From assembly GCF_900188225.1 (NCBI RefSeq), contig NZ_FZOC01000001.1:558596-622595 (forward strand): a DNA stretch of 64,000 nucleotides, given 5' to 3'. Of the stretch, positions 33,756 to 42,286 are shown piece by piece; the stretch's first letter is position 1; the number at the start of each line of letters is the position of its first letter. Made by a program: the position numbers and the translations under genes. The stretch is from Humidesulfovibrio mexicanus. Lineage in GTDB: Bacteria > Desulfobacterota > Desulfovibrionia > Desulfovibrionales > Desulfovibrionaceae. The notes under the pieces were generated by a model. It was given only the letters and a program-made list of their open reading frames with translations. It ran no database searches and was not told the origin of the DNA.

Positions 33756-34304
33756 TCAGACCCGGAACGCCTCCAGGGAGGCAAGCACTCCACTGGTGCG
33801 GTTGCGCACATCGTCCAGGTCGCGGTCGTCGGGACGGTTGCGGATATCGCCCAGACGGCCCGCCAGGTTGAGATCCTCCCGGTGGGCAAGCGCACCGGGC
33901 ACGTGCCAGGGTTCAAGGGGCAGGTAGCCCAAGTGGCCAAGGAAGGAATCGAGCCATGCCGTGGCGGGCACGGCCTCGCGCACGCCGATGTGCGGACCGC
34001 CGTAGGTGCAGAAAGACAGGCCGAAGCGCCCGGGGGTCACGGGGGACGAGGGCAGAATCCCGCCTGCCGTGTTCACGCCCTTGAGGAATGCATGGACCCA
34101 ATCCATGAGGCGCTTGGTGGGCAGCCAGTCGATGACCGGAGACCCCACGAAGATGAGCCCGTAGCCGAACAGGTCCAGGTCCTTGGCCTCGGACGCCTTG
34201 GCAAGATCCGCGCGGCCCCAGCGTTCCAGCACCACCTCGTGGATGGCTTGCGCCACCTTGCGCGTGTTGCCGCCGAGGGAATCATACAGAATGAGCGTGT
34301 TCAC
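33756..34304 (-). CDS. Flavodoxin-like protein
   Basis: A 182-residue protein with a flavodoxin fold: the N-terminal strand and phosphate loop LILYDSLGGNTRKVAQAI stands where flavodoxins bind FMN phosphate (T/S-x-x-G-N-T), and FGYGLIFVGSPV and SFCTYGGPHIGV match the second and third flavin-contact loops. It probably carries electrons or reduces a quinone-like compound. The start is GTG at 34304, five bases after GGAGG; the ATG at 34340 adds residues without ribosome-binding site. It is the last gene of the RND operon, 40 bases after the barrel-protein gene. Its tie to the transport genes is by position only. Confidence 0.78.
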   Translation of the reverse strand: MNTLILYDSLGGNTRKVAQAIHEVVLERWGRADLAKASEAKDLDLFGYGLIFVGSPVIDWLPTKRLMDWVHAFLKGVNTAGGILPSSPVTPGRFGLSFCTYGGPHIGVREAVPATAWLDSFLGHLGYLPLEPWHVPGALAHREDLNLAGRLGDIRNRPDDRDLDDVRNRTSGVLASLEAFRV

Positions 34305-34344
34305 GAATGCCTCCGTGTCTGTGGTTGACCGGCCGCGCATGGCA

Positions 34345-35682
34345 TCAGAAGCTGTAGCGCAGGCCGGTGTAAATGTTGCTGTCCTTCTTGTGCTGACCGA
34401 AACTGGTCCAGGAGTTGTCGCCGGAAAACAGGTTGGCCCCGGCCTCCACGCTCAGCCTGTCCGTGAAGCGGTAGCGCGCCTTGGGCCGCAGGTAGGCGTC
34501 GTGGTCCGAAGGCGACCAGCAGGCCTGAAGCGAGAGCTCAAGATCCTGGCCAAGCAGCAGTTGCGTCAATTGCACGGTGAGCACATGGCGAAACTCGTCG
34601 CGCGGGCGGCCGGAGGACAGGCTCTCCCGGTATCTGCCGTAGTCGAGCATCTGCTCCACATAGTACTGCACGCTGGCGTTCAGCTCGCGGGCCAGTTCCC
34701 AGGCATAGCCCACAAGGGTGCGCAATTCGGAATTGGCGACCGCCGGATCCCTGCCGCTTTCGTCCTGCGTGGACTGATACCAGGCGGTTTCCAGGTTCAG
34801 GATACCCGGCCCGAACGGTCCGCGCAGGCTGCCGCCGTAGACGTTGAGCCGGGGAAATATCTGGCGACCGGCCGTGTCCTGGCCGGAGGGCGTTTTCCAG
34901 AACCCCCAGTAGCCATAGAGCGCCAATTCCGCGGCGCCCCAGGTGCCGTGCAGCCGCGCCGCGGTCTCCCCATCGTCGAAGGCCCGGTTCGGCGCGCGAG
35001 AGTCCATGCGCGAAGCGTTGCCGCCCAGCGAACCCGTGGCGTCGTTCCAGTAGGACAGCCGTTCGCCGGTGACGAAGCGGTCCGGTGTGAACAACGGGGC
35101 ATACGCCAAATCAAGGTTCCCCGCATCGCTGTACGCGCTCACCTTGACCCCGTCCGTGGGAGCCTTGAGGTACTCCGAATCCCGGCCGGTGTAGAAGGCA
35201 ACCCAGTCCTTGGCGAACAGGTCGTTCAGGAACACCAGGTCGCCGGTGCCCCAGCTGAGCACTTGCCGACCGGCCTTCACGTCCAGGCGCTCCGAGACCC
35301 GCAAAGAGGCCCAGGCCTCGCGCAGGTCGCCCTCCACCCGATCGGTGACGCCGTCGTACCAGACATCGCCCTTGAGCTTGAACTGCGCGTGGTCCCCGTA
35401 AACGGCGGCCTCGCCCTGGACGCGCGTCTCGCTGATGGAGCTGCGGCGCTCCTGCGGGTTCCTCTGCAGCCGCGCACCCACGCGTTCCTCTACAAAGCCA
35501 TGAAGCTCCACAAGGTCCAGCACCCCCGGAGCCGGGGGCGGAGCCTCCCCGAGGGAAGACTCCGCCGACACGGCGGCCAGGCTTGGGTTCTCGCAACGCG
35601 CGTCCGCAGGCCAAAGGGCAAGGACCAGCAGCACAGGCGTCACGCGGGCCGCGGCCCAGATGGCGTGCCCAAGGCGTTTCAC
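34345..35682 (-). CDS. Outer-membrane beta-barrel protein (DUF1302-like)
   Basis: A 445-residue protein with a signal peptide (VTPVLLVLALWPADARC) and a long series of alternating beta strands ending in LRYSF, a standard outer-membrane terminus. The segment LDVKAGRQVLSWGTGDLVFLNDLF resembles DUF1302-type barrels that accompany RND/MMPL permeases and LolA-like proteins in other proteobacteria, probably as the outer-membrane part of a lipid or hydrophobe export route. The GTG at 35682 overlaps the preceding stop codon (GTGA) and gives a well-shaped signal peptide; an ATG at 35715 would add 11 residues. Substrate unknown. Confidence 0.75.
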   Translation of the reverse strand: MKRLGHAIWAAARVTPVLLVLALWPADARCENPSLAAVSAESSLGEAPPPAPGVLDLVELHGFVEERVGARLQRNPQERRSSISETRVQGEAAVYGDHAQFKLKGDVWYDGVTDRVEGDLREAWASLRVSERLDVKAGRQVLSWGTGDLVFLNDLFAKDWVAFYTGRDSEYLKAPTDGVKVSAYSDAGNLDLAYAPLFTPDRFVTGERLSYWNDATGSLGGNASRMDSRAPNRAFDDGETAARLHGTWGAAELALYGYWGFWKTPSGQDTAGRQIFPRLNVYGGSLRGPFGPGILNLETAWYQSTQDESGRDPAVANSELRTLVGYAWELARELNASVQYYVEQMLDYGRYRESLSSGRPRDEFRHVLTVQLTQLLLGQDLELSLQACWSPSDHDAYLRPKARYRFTDRLSVEAGANLFSGDNSWTSFGQHKKDSNIYTGLRYSF

Positions 35683-36506
35683 CGCAAGAACTCGCTTGGT
35701 GCGCGGCGCAGGCACCGCTCGGTGAACAGGTCGTCCGACGGCTTCTGGTTGTACCGCACGCGGCTGATGACCATCTCGGTGCTGCCGCCGCTGTCCAGGT
35801 CGTTGACGCGCGAGCGCACCGCAGTGGCGTAGGTCGGCTGCCCGGCCTCCCCGGAGGGGATCTTCTCCACGGCCAGGGTCTCGGCCACGCGGTACACCCT
35901 GCCCGCGCGATGGTATTCCAGCTTCATGGGCAGGAAGGTCTCCTTGTCGATGTGGGCGACGTAGTGGCTGAATTCCACCGAACGGGGGTTCTTGGGCGTG
36001 TTCTTGACGATGTAGTGGCGGTCCGTGGCGCCCACCAACTCATGAATGTCCTCGTCGATGTTCCTGCCGGAGATGTCCTCGTAGAGGAAATCCGAGCCGA
36101 CGAAGCTGGTGCGCTTGTCGCTGGCGGCGATGCGCTTCACGAGGTCCAGGCTGGGCAAATACATCCAGCGGTCGTCGTCCTGCGCGCCCGGACCGTGCTT
36201 GTGGACCATGAACACCATGCGCCGCACATCCGCAGGCTCCAGAAAGCACACGAAGTACTTCTGGGCCTGGTCCTTGGCGTCGCCGTTCTTGCGGATCATG
36301 TTGAAACGACGGGTGCGCACGCGCCCCTGCTTGTCCGTTATGGTCATGGTCACCGCGCCGCGCATGTCCGCGCCCTGGTACAGCGCGGCATGGTTCGACC
36401 GCGCGACGATGCCCTGGACATCGAGGGAAGACTTGGCCTCCCCGCAAAAGCCCGTTGCGACCAGCAGTCCGAAAAGGACCAGGAAAAGCCCCGCTATGGT
36501 CTTCAT
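35679..36506 (-). CDS. LolA-like outer-membrane lipoprotein-sorting protein
   Basis: A 275-residue periplasmic protein with a signal peptide (MKTIAGLFLVLFGLLVATGF). The mature part has RGAVTMTITDKQGRVRTRRF, DDRWMYLPSLDLVKRIAASDKRTSFVGSDF and YEDISGRNIDEDIH, the pattern of the lipoprotein-sorting (LolA-fold) family that usually follows RND/MMPL permease genes. It may shuttle a hydrophobic cargo between the permease and the outer-membrane barrel encoded next. AGGAG lies before the ATG, and that ATG overlaps the permease stop codon by four bases, so both are co-translated. Confidence 0.87.
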   Translation of the reverse strand: MKTIAGLFLVLFGLLVATGFCGEAKSSLDVQGIVARSNHAALYQGADMRGAVTMTITDKQGRVRTRRFNMIRKNGDAKDQAQKYFVCFLEPADVRRMVFMVHKHGPGAQDDDRWMYLPSLDLVKRIAASDKRTSFVGSDFLYEDISGRNIDEDIHELVGATDRHYIVKNTPKNPRSVEFSHYVAHIDKETFLPMKLEYHRAGRVYRVAETLAVEKIPSGEAGQPTYATAVRSRVNDLDSGGSTEMVISRVRYNQKPSDDLFTERCLRRAPSEFLR

Positions 36507-39196
36507 TTGTCGTCTCCTTGCGCGGAGTCGGCCGCGCGCTGTTCGGAATGCCGGAGCGCAGTCTCCCCCGCTGGTGCGGCGGAGGGGAACAGCCTGCGCT
36601 CCCCAAGGGTGATGATGGCCGGGAGCACCACAAGCGTGGACAGGCCGGAAAGCACGAGAATGGAGAACATGAGCAGGCCCGTTGTCTTGTAGGGCACCAG
36701 ACGGGCCACAAGCATGGGCAGGAAGCCGAAGGCCACGATGACCACGTTGCGGCCGATGGCCCGGGCCGGTTCGGCGAACATGGCCGGGGCCGTGGCCCGC
36801 CAGGAGCCCGTTTCGCGGGTGAGCTGCCGCGCGCGCTCCAGGAAGTGGATGGCGAAGTCCACGGCTATGCCCAGGGAAATGGCCCCGAGCACCGCGACGG
36901 GCATGTCGTAGTCCAGGCCCAGCACCCCCAGCGCTCCATAGATGGCCAGAATGGTCAGGCTCAAGGGCACGAGGCTGAGCAGCCCCCAGCTCACCGAGCG
37001 GAACAGGACCACCATGAGCCCCAGCACCAGGGCGAAGCTGCCCGCGAGCGACCACAACATGCCGTGGAACATCTTGTCCTGGAACACGCTGTTCACGTAA
37101 TGCAGCCCCGCCCACTGGGCCGAAAGCGGCACCGGGGGAGGAGTGACGCGCATGTAGTCCGAAACGGCGCGCACGGCCGCCTCGGTGCGCAGGCTGTCGC
37201 CGCTGGTGAACTGCATGATGACGTTGGCGGAGTCGAATTCCGGCGTCACATAGTGCCAGATGTCGCCCGGCCTGTGCCCCTGCTGGTACTGCATGACGCA
37301 TTCGCCCACGGCCTGCGCGCTGTCGGGCACGCGGCGGCTTTCCTCGCGTCCGTCCACCAGCTCCTGGCGCACCTTGGCGACGATGTCGGCCAGGGACGTG
37401 CTTTTGCCGATGAGCCCTTCGCGCTCCAGATGGCGCTGCATGGCCTCCATGTAGCGCAGCACCTCGGGACGCTTGAAGGCCCGCGAGGTCTCCCGCTCCA
37501 GGTCGATGGCGGCCCGAAGCTCGTCATAGGCCACCGCGGCCTGTCCGGAAGCCGCCGCGCCCAGCGCCTCGGCCTCGGCCGCTGCGCGGGAGAACAACTC
37601 ATCCGTGCTGGCCGCCTTGGCGGCAACGGCCTCCACGCGCACGGCCAGGGTCCGGGCGCAGTCCTGCGCAAGTTGGCCGCCGTCGGGAATTTCCCGCGCA
37701 GCCTGTTCCAGCCGATGGGTCAGGCGCTCCACATCGGTGTTCGAAGGCGCTTGCGGCGCGGCGGTGAGCACCAGGGAGGCGGAGTACACCCCGCCGAAGT
37801 GGCTGTTGATGGCGGTGTCGGCCTCGCGGATGGGGTGGCCCGTGGCGAAGCGCTTGGCGTAGTTGTCGTTCACCCGCACCTGGGACACGCCCCAGGCCGA
37901 ACCCAGCATGACAAGCGCGCACAGCGCCAGCACCAGCCTGGGCCTGCGGCAGGCCAGGGCCCCCATGCGCGCCAGGGGACCGGCCAGGCGCGAGGGCTTC
38001 TGGGCCTGGCGGGCCGCATGTCCGAACCGTGACAAAATCCTGTCTGGCAGCAGCATGATGTAGGCCGGAACAAAGATGATGGTCACCAGCCAGGCCACAA
38101 GCACGCCCACGCCCACGAAAACGCCGAACACGCGGGCCGGCGGAATTTCCGTGCTGACAAAGGAGAAGAATCCGGCCGCCGTGGTGAGCGAGGTGTAGAG
38201 CATGGGCATGAACAGGGTGCCCATGACCTCGCGCACGCTTTGGACGCGGCCCTTCTCAGGGGTGTACACCTCGTAAAACTCCGAGAGGAAATGAATGGAG
38301 TCGCAGAGCGAAATGGACATGAGGAAGACGGGCAGCATGGAGCTCAGGATGTGCACGGGGAAGCCCAGCCCCACCATGGCCCCGAAGGTGATGACCACGG
38401 CCGCCGTGGACACGATCATAGGCAACACCACGATGCTCCAGCGGCGGAACATGACGTAGAGCAGGCCGAAGAAGAGCACCATGGTCAGGGGGGTGGCCAC
38501 AACCATCTCGCTGAACATCTCCACGCCGATGGCCCCCTCGGCCACGGGCAGGCCCGCAATGTGGTAGCGCTCAGAACCGCCGAATTCAGCGATCTTCTTC
38601 TGCAAATCCTCGTACACGCGGTAGCTCAGCAGCTTGTCCGTAAGGGGCAGATAGAGACACAACGCCTTGCCGTCACGCGAGACAAGCTGCCCCACCAGCA
38701 GCGGATTGGACAGCGCGCGTTCGCGCACGGCCAGCGCCTCCTCCCGCGTTTCCGGGGGGCCGGGCATAAGCCATTCAAAGGCGATGGACCCCGGCCCGTT
38801 CTGGCGCATGTGGTCCACCACGGAGGGGGCCACCATGTCCACCTCGATGACGCCCCCGCCGCGTCCGGGCTCGTCGGGATCGTCGTAGCGCAGCGTGGCG
38901 GCGTAGCGCGCCAGCTCGTACACGTGGCGCAGCGTTTCCGCATTGAACGCCCCGTCGGGATTCGCCTCGCAGGTCACGCCCACAAGGATGGTTTCACTCA
39001 GGTTGAAGCGCTTTTTGACTTCGTTGTGGAACACCCGGACAGGCTCGTCCGGCTCCAACAAGTTTTCTGGGTCCGTGTCCATGACCATGGACGGAAAGAA
39101 AGAGGCGCACACCGCCAGCAACGCCAGCAGTCCGGCCGCCACAAGCCTTGGTTTCAGCAGGCCCAGCGAGGTGAGCCAATCCCGGAGCGCATTCAC
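36503..39196 (-). CDS. RND/MMPL-superfamily transporter
   Basis: An 897-residue inner-membrane protein with the two-fold repeat of the RND superfamily: one helix at about 17-36, a large periplasmic loop (DPENLLEPDEPVRVFHNEV onward), a block of helices from about residue 225 to 400, a second helix and loop (from RRPRLVLALCALVMLGSAW), and a second helix block to the C-terminus. The helix-block motif MLPVFLMSISLCDSIHFLSEF and the second-half GAISLGIAVDFAIHFLERAR mark the proton-relay helices, each with the family aspartate. It probably moves lipids or other hydrophobic compounds. The start is GTG at 39196 behind GAGG. It leads an operon with the LolA-like, barrel and flavodoxin-like genes, downstream of a MarR-type regulator. 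Confidence 0.9.
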   Translation of the reverse strand: MNALRDWLTSLGLLKPRLVAAGLLALLAVCASFFPSMVMDTDPENLLEPDEPVRVFHNEVKKRFNLSETILVGVTCEANPDGAFNAETLRHVYELARYAATLRYDDPDEPGRGGGVIEVDMVAPSVVDHMRQNGPGSIAFEWLMPGPPETREEALAVRERALSNPLLVGQLVSRDGKALCLYLPLTDKLLSYRVYEDLQKKIAEFGGSERYHIAGLPVAEGAIGVEMFSEMVVATPLTMVLFFGLLYVMFRRWSIVVLPMIVSTAAVVITFGAMVGLGFPVHILSSMLPVFLMSISLCDSIHFLSEFYEVYTPEKGRVQSVREVMGTLFMPMLYTSLTTAAGFFSFVSTEIPPARVFGVFVGVGVLVAWLVTIIFVPAYIMLLPDRILSRFGHAARQAQKPSRLAGPLARMGALACRRPRLVLALCALVMLGSAWGVSQVRVNDNYAKRFATGHPIREADTAINSHFGGVYSASLVLTAAPQAPSNTDVERLTHRLEQAAREIPDGGQLAQDCARTLAVRVEAVAAKAASTDELFSRAAAEAEALGAAASGQAAVAYDELRAAIDLERETSRAFKRPEVLRYMEAMQRHLEREGLIGKSTSLADIVAKVRQELVDGREESRRVPDSAQAVGECVMQYQQGHRPGDIWHYVTPEFDSANVIMQFTSGDSLRTEAAVRAVSDYMRVTPPPVPLSAQWAGLHYVNSVFQDKMFHGMLWSLAGSFALVLGLMVVLFRSVSWGLLSLVPLSLTILAIYGALGVLGLDYDMPVAVLGAISLGIAVDFAIHFLERARQLTRETGSWRATAPAMFAEPARAIGRNVVIVAFGFLPMLVARLVPYKTTGLLMFSILVLSGLSTLVVLPAIITLGERRLFPSAAPAGETALRHSEQRAADSAQGDDK

Positions 39197-39210
39197 GCAT
39201 ACCTCATTTA

Positions 39211-39225
39211 GTTAAGCAGATTAAC
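39211..39225 (-). promoter_or_regulatory. Probable MarR operator 1, before the RND operon
   Basis: The inverted repeat GTTAAGCAGATTAAC has perfect five-base arms around a five-base spacer. It lies 15 bases upstream of the RND permease start codon. A near copy occurs before the marR-type gene itself (39759-39773), as expected for a regulator that controls both itself and its target operon. Confidence 0.65.
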
Positions 39226-39233
39226 CATTATGG

Positions 39234-39260
39234 CAAAAAAAGGGCGCGGCCTAAGGCCGC
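39234..39260 (-). terminator. Terminator between the MarR-type gene and the RND operon
   Basis: A perfect stem GCGGCC/GGCCGC (39246-39251 with 39255-39260) is followed on the minus strand by GCCC and seven T residues. It overlaps the regulator stop codon, so regulator transcripts would mostly end before the RND operon, leaving that operon to its own promoter. Confidence 0.8.
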
Positions 39261-39715
39261 AACCGCCGGTCCAGCACATCGTCCAAGGCCTCCAACAACA
39301 CGGAAACCGTGGAGATCTGGCCAAGAGAGAAAGCCTCCAGACGCTTGAGCAGCTCTTCCCGGTCCGCGCCGTGGAAGCGCTCATGGGCCTTCTGCACCTT
39401 TTCCCCAAGATCGGTAAGGCTCAGCTGGAACTCCTTGCCGCTGCGCGGAGACGGCTCCTTTCGCAGAAAGCCCTTGTCCACCAGGCGCGTCACGGTCTGC
39501 GACGCGGCGCTTTTGGTCACGCCGAAAAACTTCGCCAGCTCGGTGACGCTCATGTGCCCGCGCAGCCCCACAGCCTCCACGGCATGGGCCTCGCGCGTGG
39601 TCACTTCAAGCCCCTCCTCCACCGGAATGGGCATGTCCTCGATGCGGGCGTACTTGGCCGCAAAGCGCTGCAACTGGCGCACCGTGTTCAGAATGATCTC
39701 TTCCTTGCTTTCCAT
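39251..39715 (-). CDS. MarR-family transcriptional regulator
   Basis: A 154-residue winged-helix protein. The recognition region MSVTELAKFFGVTKSAASQTVTRLVDKGFLRKEPSPRSGKEFQLSLTDLG has the MarR shape: helix-turn-helix, then the wing with arginine and a charged hairpin. N- and C-terminal helices would form the dimer interface and may hold the ligand pocket. It probably represses the RND operon 55 bases downstream and itself, and is released by a small hydrophobic ligand. ATG 39715 is preceded by GGGAGG and is preferred over 39784. Matching inverted repeats lie before both transcription units. Confidence 0.9.
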   Translation of the reverse strand: MESKEEIILNTVRQLQRFAAKYARIEDMPIPVEEGLEVTTREAHAVEAVGLRGHMSVTELAKFFGVTKSAASQTVTRLVDKGFLRKEPSPRSGKEFQLSLTDLGEKVQKAHERFHGADREELLKRLEAFSLGQISTVSVLLEALDDVLDRRLRP

Positions 39716-39758
39716 GGAGCCTCCCTGGCCTCGCCGTACGGCGTTCACGAGCCAACAA

Positions 39759-39773
39759 GTAAAGCAGCTTAAC
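39759..39773 (-). promoter_or_regulatory. Probable MarR operator 2, before the regulator gene
   Basis: GTAAAGCAGCTTAAC differs from a perfect inverted repeat at one position and shares AAGCAG and TTAACCAT with the site at 39211. It lies 44 bases upstream of the regulator start codon, a usual place for autoregulation. Confidence 0.6.
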
Positions 39774-39922
39774 CATAGTGTCAAGCGCCGGTCACTCGTA
39801 AACAGCGAAAAACCACGGCGCCCTCTTCAGGGAATCGTTTTCTGCGATGGGAGGGCGAAGATAGCGGCAGCCTGATGCAAGCAGCCCCAGACAGCCTTGG
39901 GAACTTTTGCCGTTCCAGTCGC

Positions 39923-40165
39923 TTAATGCTTGGAGTCTTGAGAAGATTTTGGATCGTTCCCCGGTGCAACGGTATCGGAATCTCTCCACTTCCCGTCATG
40001 GCCCTGTATGCGGACCTCACCGCCTCCAAGATTGGACACGATAGCTTTGGCGCGTCTCTCGGCCTCCGTCTGGGTGCCAAAAACTCCGCTGGCGCGTTCA
40101 GCACCAGCCTTTTTCACTGCCCAATCTTCGCCATGCCGTACCACGTAGCGGTCGTTCCCACCCAT
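39923..40165 (-). CDS. DUF2188-type small protein
   Basis: An 80-residue cytoplasmic protein opening MGGNDRYVVRHGEDWAVKKA and containing ASGVFGTQTEAERRAKAIV followed by GGEVRIQGHDGKWRDSDTV. The pattern of a V-V-x-x-x-x-x-W-x-V-K start, an A-rich helix and a terminal strand with G-x-D-G-x-x-x matches DUF2188. Members are common, small and of unknown function. A very strong AGGAGG precedes the ATG at 40165. It lies downstream of nrdD by 60 bases but may have its own promoter. Confidence 0.8.
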   Translation of the reverse strand: MGGNDRYVVRHGEDWAVKKAGAERASGVFGTQTEAERRAKAIVSNLGGGEVRIQGHDGKWRDSDTVAPGNDPKSSQDSKH

Positions 40166-40225
40166 GGCGCACCTCCTCTGGTTGGCGGAAGCCAACAGGA
40201 AACCGAAATCGACACAGACCGCACC

Positions 40226-42286
40226 CTACCGCCCGCAGTCGCACAGCCCCGAATACACGACCCTGTCCGAGTATTCGGCCTGCTTGCCCTTGTTCCAGCG
40301 GGAAACCGGCCGGTAATAGCCCACAATGCGGGTGAAGACCTCGGCCTCGGCCCCGCAGGTCGGACAGTGCTCGTGCTCTCCGGGGATGTAGCCATGGTCC
40401 TTGCACACGCTGAAGGTGGGCGTGATGGACAGAAACGGCAGCTTGGTGTTGCGGAAGCTCGTGACGATGAACTCGCGCAAGGAGGCCACATCGGCCACGG
40501 ACTCGCCCAGGAAGGTGTGGAACACGGTGCCGCCGGTGTACAGCGGCTGGAGCTGGTCCTGGTGCTCCAGGCAGGCGAGCACGTCGTTGGAGTGGCCCAC
40601 GGGCAGGCAGGTGGAGTTGGTGTAGTACGGGGTGGCGTCGCCGCTGGTGATGATGTCCGCGTAGAGGTTGCGGTCGATCTTGGCCAGGCGGTAGCTGGTG
40701 CCCTCGGCGGGGGTGGCTTCGAGGTTGTAGAGGTTCCCGGTCTCCTCCTGGAAACGGCTGGTGATGTCGCGCAGGCGGTTCAGGGTGCGCCGCATGAGGC
40801 GCATTCCGTTGTCGGTCTCGATGCCTTTGCCGATCAGGTTCAGGCAGGCCTCGTGCCCGCCCAGCAGCCCGATGGTGGAAAAGTGCCCGCGGAAGCCCTG
40901 CTTGAGGTAGCGCCGCGTCCAGGGGAACATGCCGCGCTCCAGGTTGCCGGTGATGAGCTTGCGCTTGAACTCCAGCGCGTCCTTGGCGAGGCTGGCGTAC
41001 TCCTCCACCAGGGTCAAAAACTCGTCCTCGCCTTGGGAAAGGTAGGCCAGCTTGGGCAGGTTCAGCGTCACCACGCCGATGGAGCCGGTGAGGTCGCCCG
41101 CGCCGAAGAGCCCGCCCACCTTGTTCCGCAGCTCGCGCAGGTCCATCTTGAGGCGGCAGCACATGCTGCGCACGTCCTCGGGGGAAAGCTCGGAGTTGAT
41201 GAAATTCTGGAAGTAGGGCGCGCCGTACTTGGCGGTGAGTTTGAGCAGCAGCTCGCCGATGCGCGACTTCCAGGGGAAGTCCTCGGTGACGTTGTAGGTG
41301 GGGATGGGGAAGGAGAAGATCTGGCCGGAGTAGTCGCCGTCGAGCATGACCTCAAGGAAGGCGCGATTGAACATCTCCATTTCCTCGGCGTATTCGCCGT
41401 AGGTGGAGTCCATGAGCTCGCCGCCGATGATGACGGCCTCGTTCGCAATATGTTTGGGCGGGGTCAGGTCCAAGGTGAGGTTGGTGAAGGGGCTCTGGCC
41501 GCCCCAGCGGCTGGTGGTGTTCAGGTTGAACACGAACTTCTGCACGGCCTGCCGCACCTTTTCATAGGAGAGGCCATCGTGCCGGATGAACGGCGCGAGG
41601 TAGGTGTCCACGTTGTTGAAGGCCTGGGCGCCGGCCCACTCGTTCTGCAGGGTGCCAAGAAAGTTCACCATCTGGCCCATGGCGGAGTCGAAGTGCCGGG
41701 CTGGTCCGGCGCAGGAGCGGCCCTCCAGGTTGAAGCCCTCCAGCAGCAGGTCGCGCAGGCTCCAGCCCGCGCAGTACCCGGCCAAACCGAAGGACAGGTC
41801 GTGGATGTGGAAGTAGCCGTGCTCATGGGCCAGGCGAATCTCCTCGGGATACTTCTCCAGGGCGTAGCGCGCCTGCACCGTGCCGGAGAGGTGCAGCATG
41901 AGGCCCTGGAAGCTGTGGCTCATGTTGGAGTTCTCGGCCACGCGCCAGTCGCTCTTGTCCAGGTACTCGTCGATGGTCTCCTTGATGTCGAGGAAGGCCT
42001 CCTGCTGATTGCGAAGCTGGCGGCGCTTCTCGCGGTACAGAATGTACTTGCGCGCCACGGAGAACTGGCGCGACTCCATAAGCACCAGTTCCACCATGTC
42101 CTGCACGTGCTCCTGCTCCGGAATGTCCACATCCTTGAGCTTGGCCTCCACCTTGTGGGCAAGGCGGCGGCCCAAAAGCGGGTCCTTGATGCCGCTGGCC
42201 GAAAGGGCCTTGAAAATGGCCTGGGCGATGCGGTCAGTGGACCAGGTTTCCAGGCGTCCGTCGCGCTTCAGAATCTGCGAGGGCAT
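40226..42286 (-). CDS. nrdD: Anaerobic (class III) ribonucleoside-triphosphate reductase
   Basis: A 686-residue glycyl-radical enzyme that makes deoxynucleotides from ribonucleoside triphosphates without oxygen. An ATP-cone regulatory domain (ILKRDGRLETWSTDRIAQAIFKAL) occupies the first 90 residues. The C-terminus carries the glycyl-radical loop TRIVGYYRPVSRWNKGKQ with the radical glycine at about residue 656, and the zinc-binding cysteines HCPTCG and CDCG. Presence of this enzyme marks an anaerobic lifestyle. The ATG at 42286 follows AAGGAGGCCAC and lies inside the 3' end of the activase gene nrdG, with a 53-base overlap. Confidence 0.96.
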   Translation of the reverse strand: MPSQILKRDGRLETWSTDRIAQAIFKALSASGIKDPLLGRRLAHKVEAKLKDVDIPEQEHVQDMVELVLMESRQFSVARKYILYREKRRQLRNQQEAFLDIKETIDEYLDKSDWRVAENSNMSHSFQGLMLHLSGTVQARYALEKYPEEIRLAHEHGYFHIHDLSFGLAGYCAGWSLRDLLLEGFNLEGRSCAGPARHFDSAMGQMVNFLGTLQNEWAGAQAFNNVDTYLAPFIRHDGLSYEKVRQAVQKFVFNLNTTSRWGGQSPFTNLTLDLTPPKHIANEAVIIGGELMDSTYGEYAEEMEMFNRAFLEVMLDGDYSGQIFSFPIPTYNVTEDFPWKSRIGELLLKLTAKYGAPYFQNFINSELSPEDVRSMCCRLKMDLRELRNKVGGLFGAGDLTGSIGVVTLNLPKLAYLSQGEDEFLTLVEEYASLAKDALEFKRKLITGNLERGMFPWTRRYLKQGFRGHFSTIGLLGGHEACLNLIGKGIETDNGMRLMRRTLNRLRDITSRFQEETGNLYNLEATPAEGTSYRLAKIDRNLYADIITSGDATPYYTNSTCLPVGHSNDVLACLEHQDQLQPLYTGGTVFHTFLGESVADVASLREFIVTSFRNTKLPFLSITPTFSVCKDHGYIPGEHEHCPTCGAEAEVFTRIVGYYRPVSRWNKGKQAEYSDRVVYSGLCDCGR

